Positions 5,411 to 5,648 of a stretch of 5,648 nt of DNA are shown in pieces (positions within the stretch are counted from its first letter, which is position 1; each line of letters starts with the position of its first letter). This DNA comes from DASQFU01 sp035632955 (lineage in GTDB: Bacteria; Eisenbacteria; RBG-16-71-46): the NCBI GenBank assembly GCA_035632955.1, contig DASQFU010000026.1, forward strand, positions 1-5,648, in the 5' to 3' direction. The notes under the pieces are model-generated. The model was not told where the DNA came from and made no database searches. It saw nothing but the letters and a program-made list of their open reading frames with translations. The translations under genes were made by a program, and so were the position numbers.

Positions 5411-5648
5411 TGCGGCGCGCGTTCGCGCCGGCCCTGCTCGCCACGCTGCTGTTCGCCCAGTGGCTACTCGCCTCGCACGCGGTCGCGCACGATCAGCCGT
5501 ACACATTCCTCGATCTCCGCCTCGAGCCCACGCGACTCGAAGGCGCGCTCACCGCGCACGTCTTCGATCTCGCGCACGAGATCGGGCTCGCTTCACCCGA
5601 CACTCTGCTCGCCGGCGCTCTCGCGGCCGGGCGCGCCGACACGTTGCG
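5410..5648 (+). CDS. Probable HupE/UreJ-family protein, N-terminal part (partial)
   Basis: 79 whole codons are visible before the window ends. ATG 5410 overlaps the upstream stop by one base. The product starts MRRAFAPALLATLLFAQWLL, a clear signal peptide with a likely cut after AVA (residue 26), and the mature part opens HDQPYTFLDLRLEPTRLEGALTAH with a beta-rich feel. This resembles the extracytoplasmic N-terminal region of the long HupE/UreJ proteins, in which a periplasmic domain precedes several membrane helices with metal-transport-like features. None of those helices is in view. Adjacency to a DUF4198 gene fits a metal-linked module. The family call rests on the N-terminal pattern and context and is moderate; any exported beta-rich protein could begin similarly. 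Confidence 0.55.
   Translation, partial: MRRAFAPALLATLLFAQWLLASHAVAHDQPYTFLDLRLEPTRLEGALTAHVFDLAHEIGLASPDTLLAGALAAGRADTL

Noticed and set aside
4436..5506. 356-codon minus-strand frame opposite DUF4198
   Set aside because: Arg-rich shadow covering three plus-strand genes; the plus strand has a signal peptide, SD and family motifs.

Overview
The window is strongly GC-rich, with G or C in nearly every third codon position, and is packed with plus-strand genes that overlap or lie a few bases apart. This fits a high-GC, probably uncultured bacterium such as Myxococcota, Gemmatimonadota or Eisenbacteria-type lineages. There is no rRNA or other marker, so the lineage is a guess. All seven genes can be read as one operon or two tandem ones. 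I see no convincing promoter, factor-independent terminator, tRNA, mobile element or CRISPR.

Bases 1-3684 look like the inner-membrane half of a P19-type iron uptake locus, like Campylobacter jejuni Cj1658-Cj1665 (recalled from memory, not searched). In order they are the 3' end of a DUF2318/FtrD-like cysteine-rich membrane protein, two FtsX/MacB-type ABC permeases (420 and 364 aa), and their ABC ATPase. The expected FTR1-like permease and P19/Tpd periplasmic protein would lie upstream of the window.

The most remarkable object is the ATPase. Residues 1 to about 218 form a complete LolD/MacB-type ATPase. The following 140 or so residues are in frame and read as a DtxR/IdeR-like iron-dependent regulator: a degenerate winged-helix segment, then the metal-binding and dimerisation domain with the CxxEH signature and a CPHGKPIP tail. 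A putative iron sensor is thus joined to the motor of a putative iron transporter. This suggests direct feedback of metal on transport (as the ACT-like domain does in MetN or the Mop domain in ModC) or a bifunctional transporter-regulator.

Bases 3624-4502 encode a fusion of a rhodanese-like domain lacking its catalytic cysteine and a TehB-like class I SAM methyltransferase. Its only plausible start lies 61 nt inside the ATPase gene. Bases 4571-5648 form a second metal-related module: an exported DUF4198 protein, best started at a TTG behind a perfect Shine-Dalgarno sequence, then the N-terminus of a probable HupE/UreJ-family secreted or membrane protein that runs off the window. The only non-coding gap longer than 12 bases is 4503-4570.
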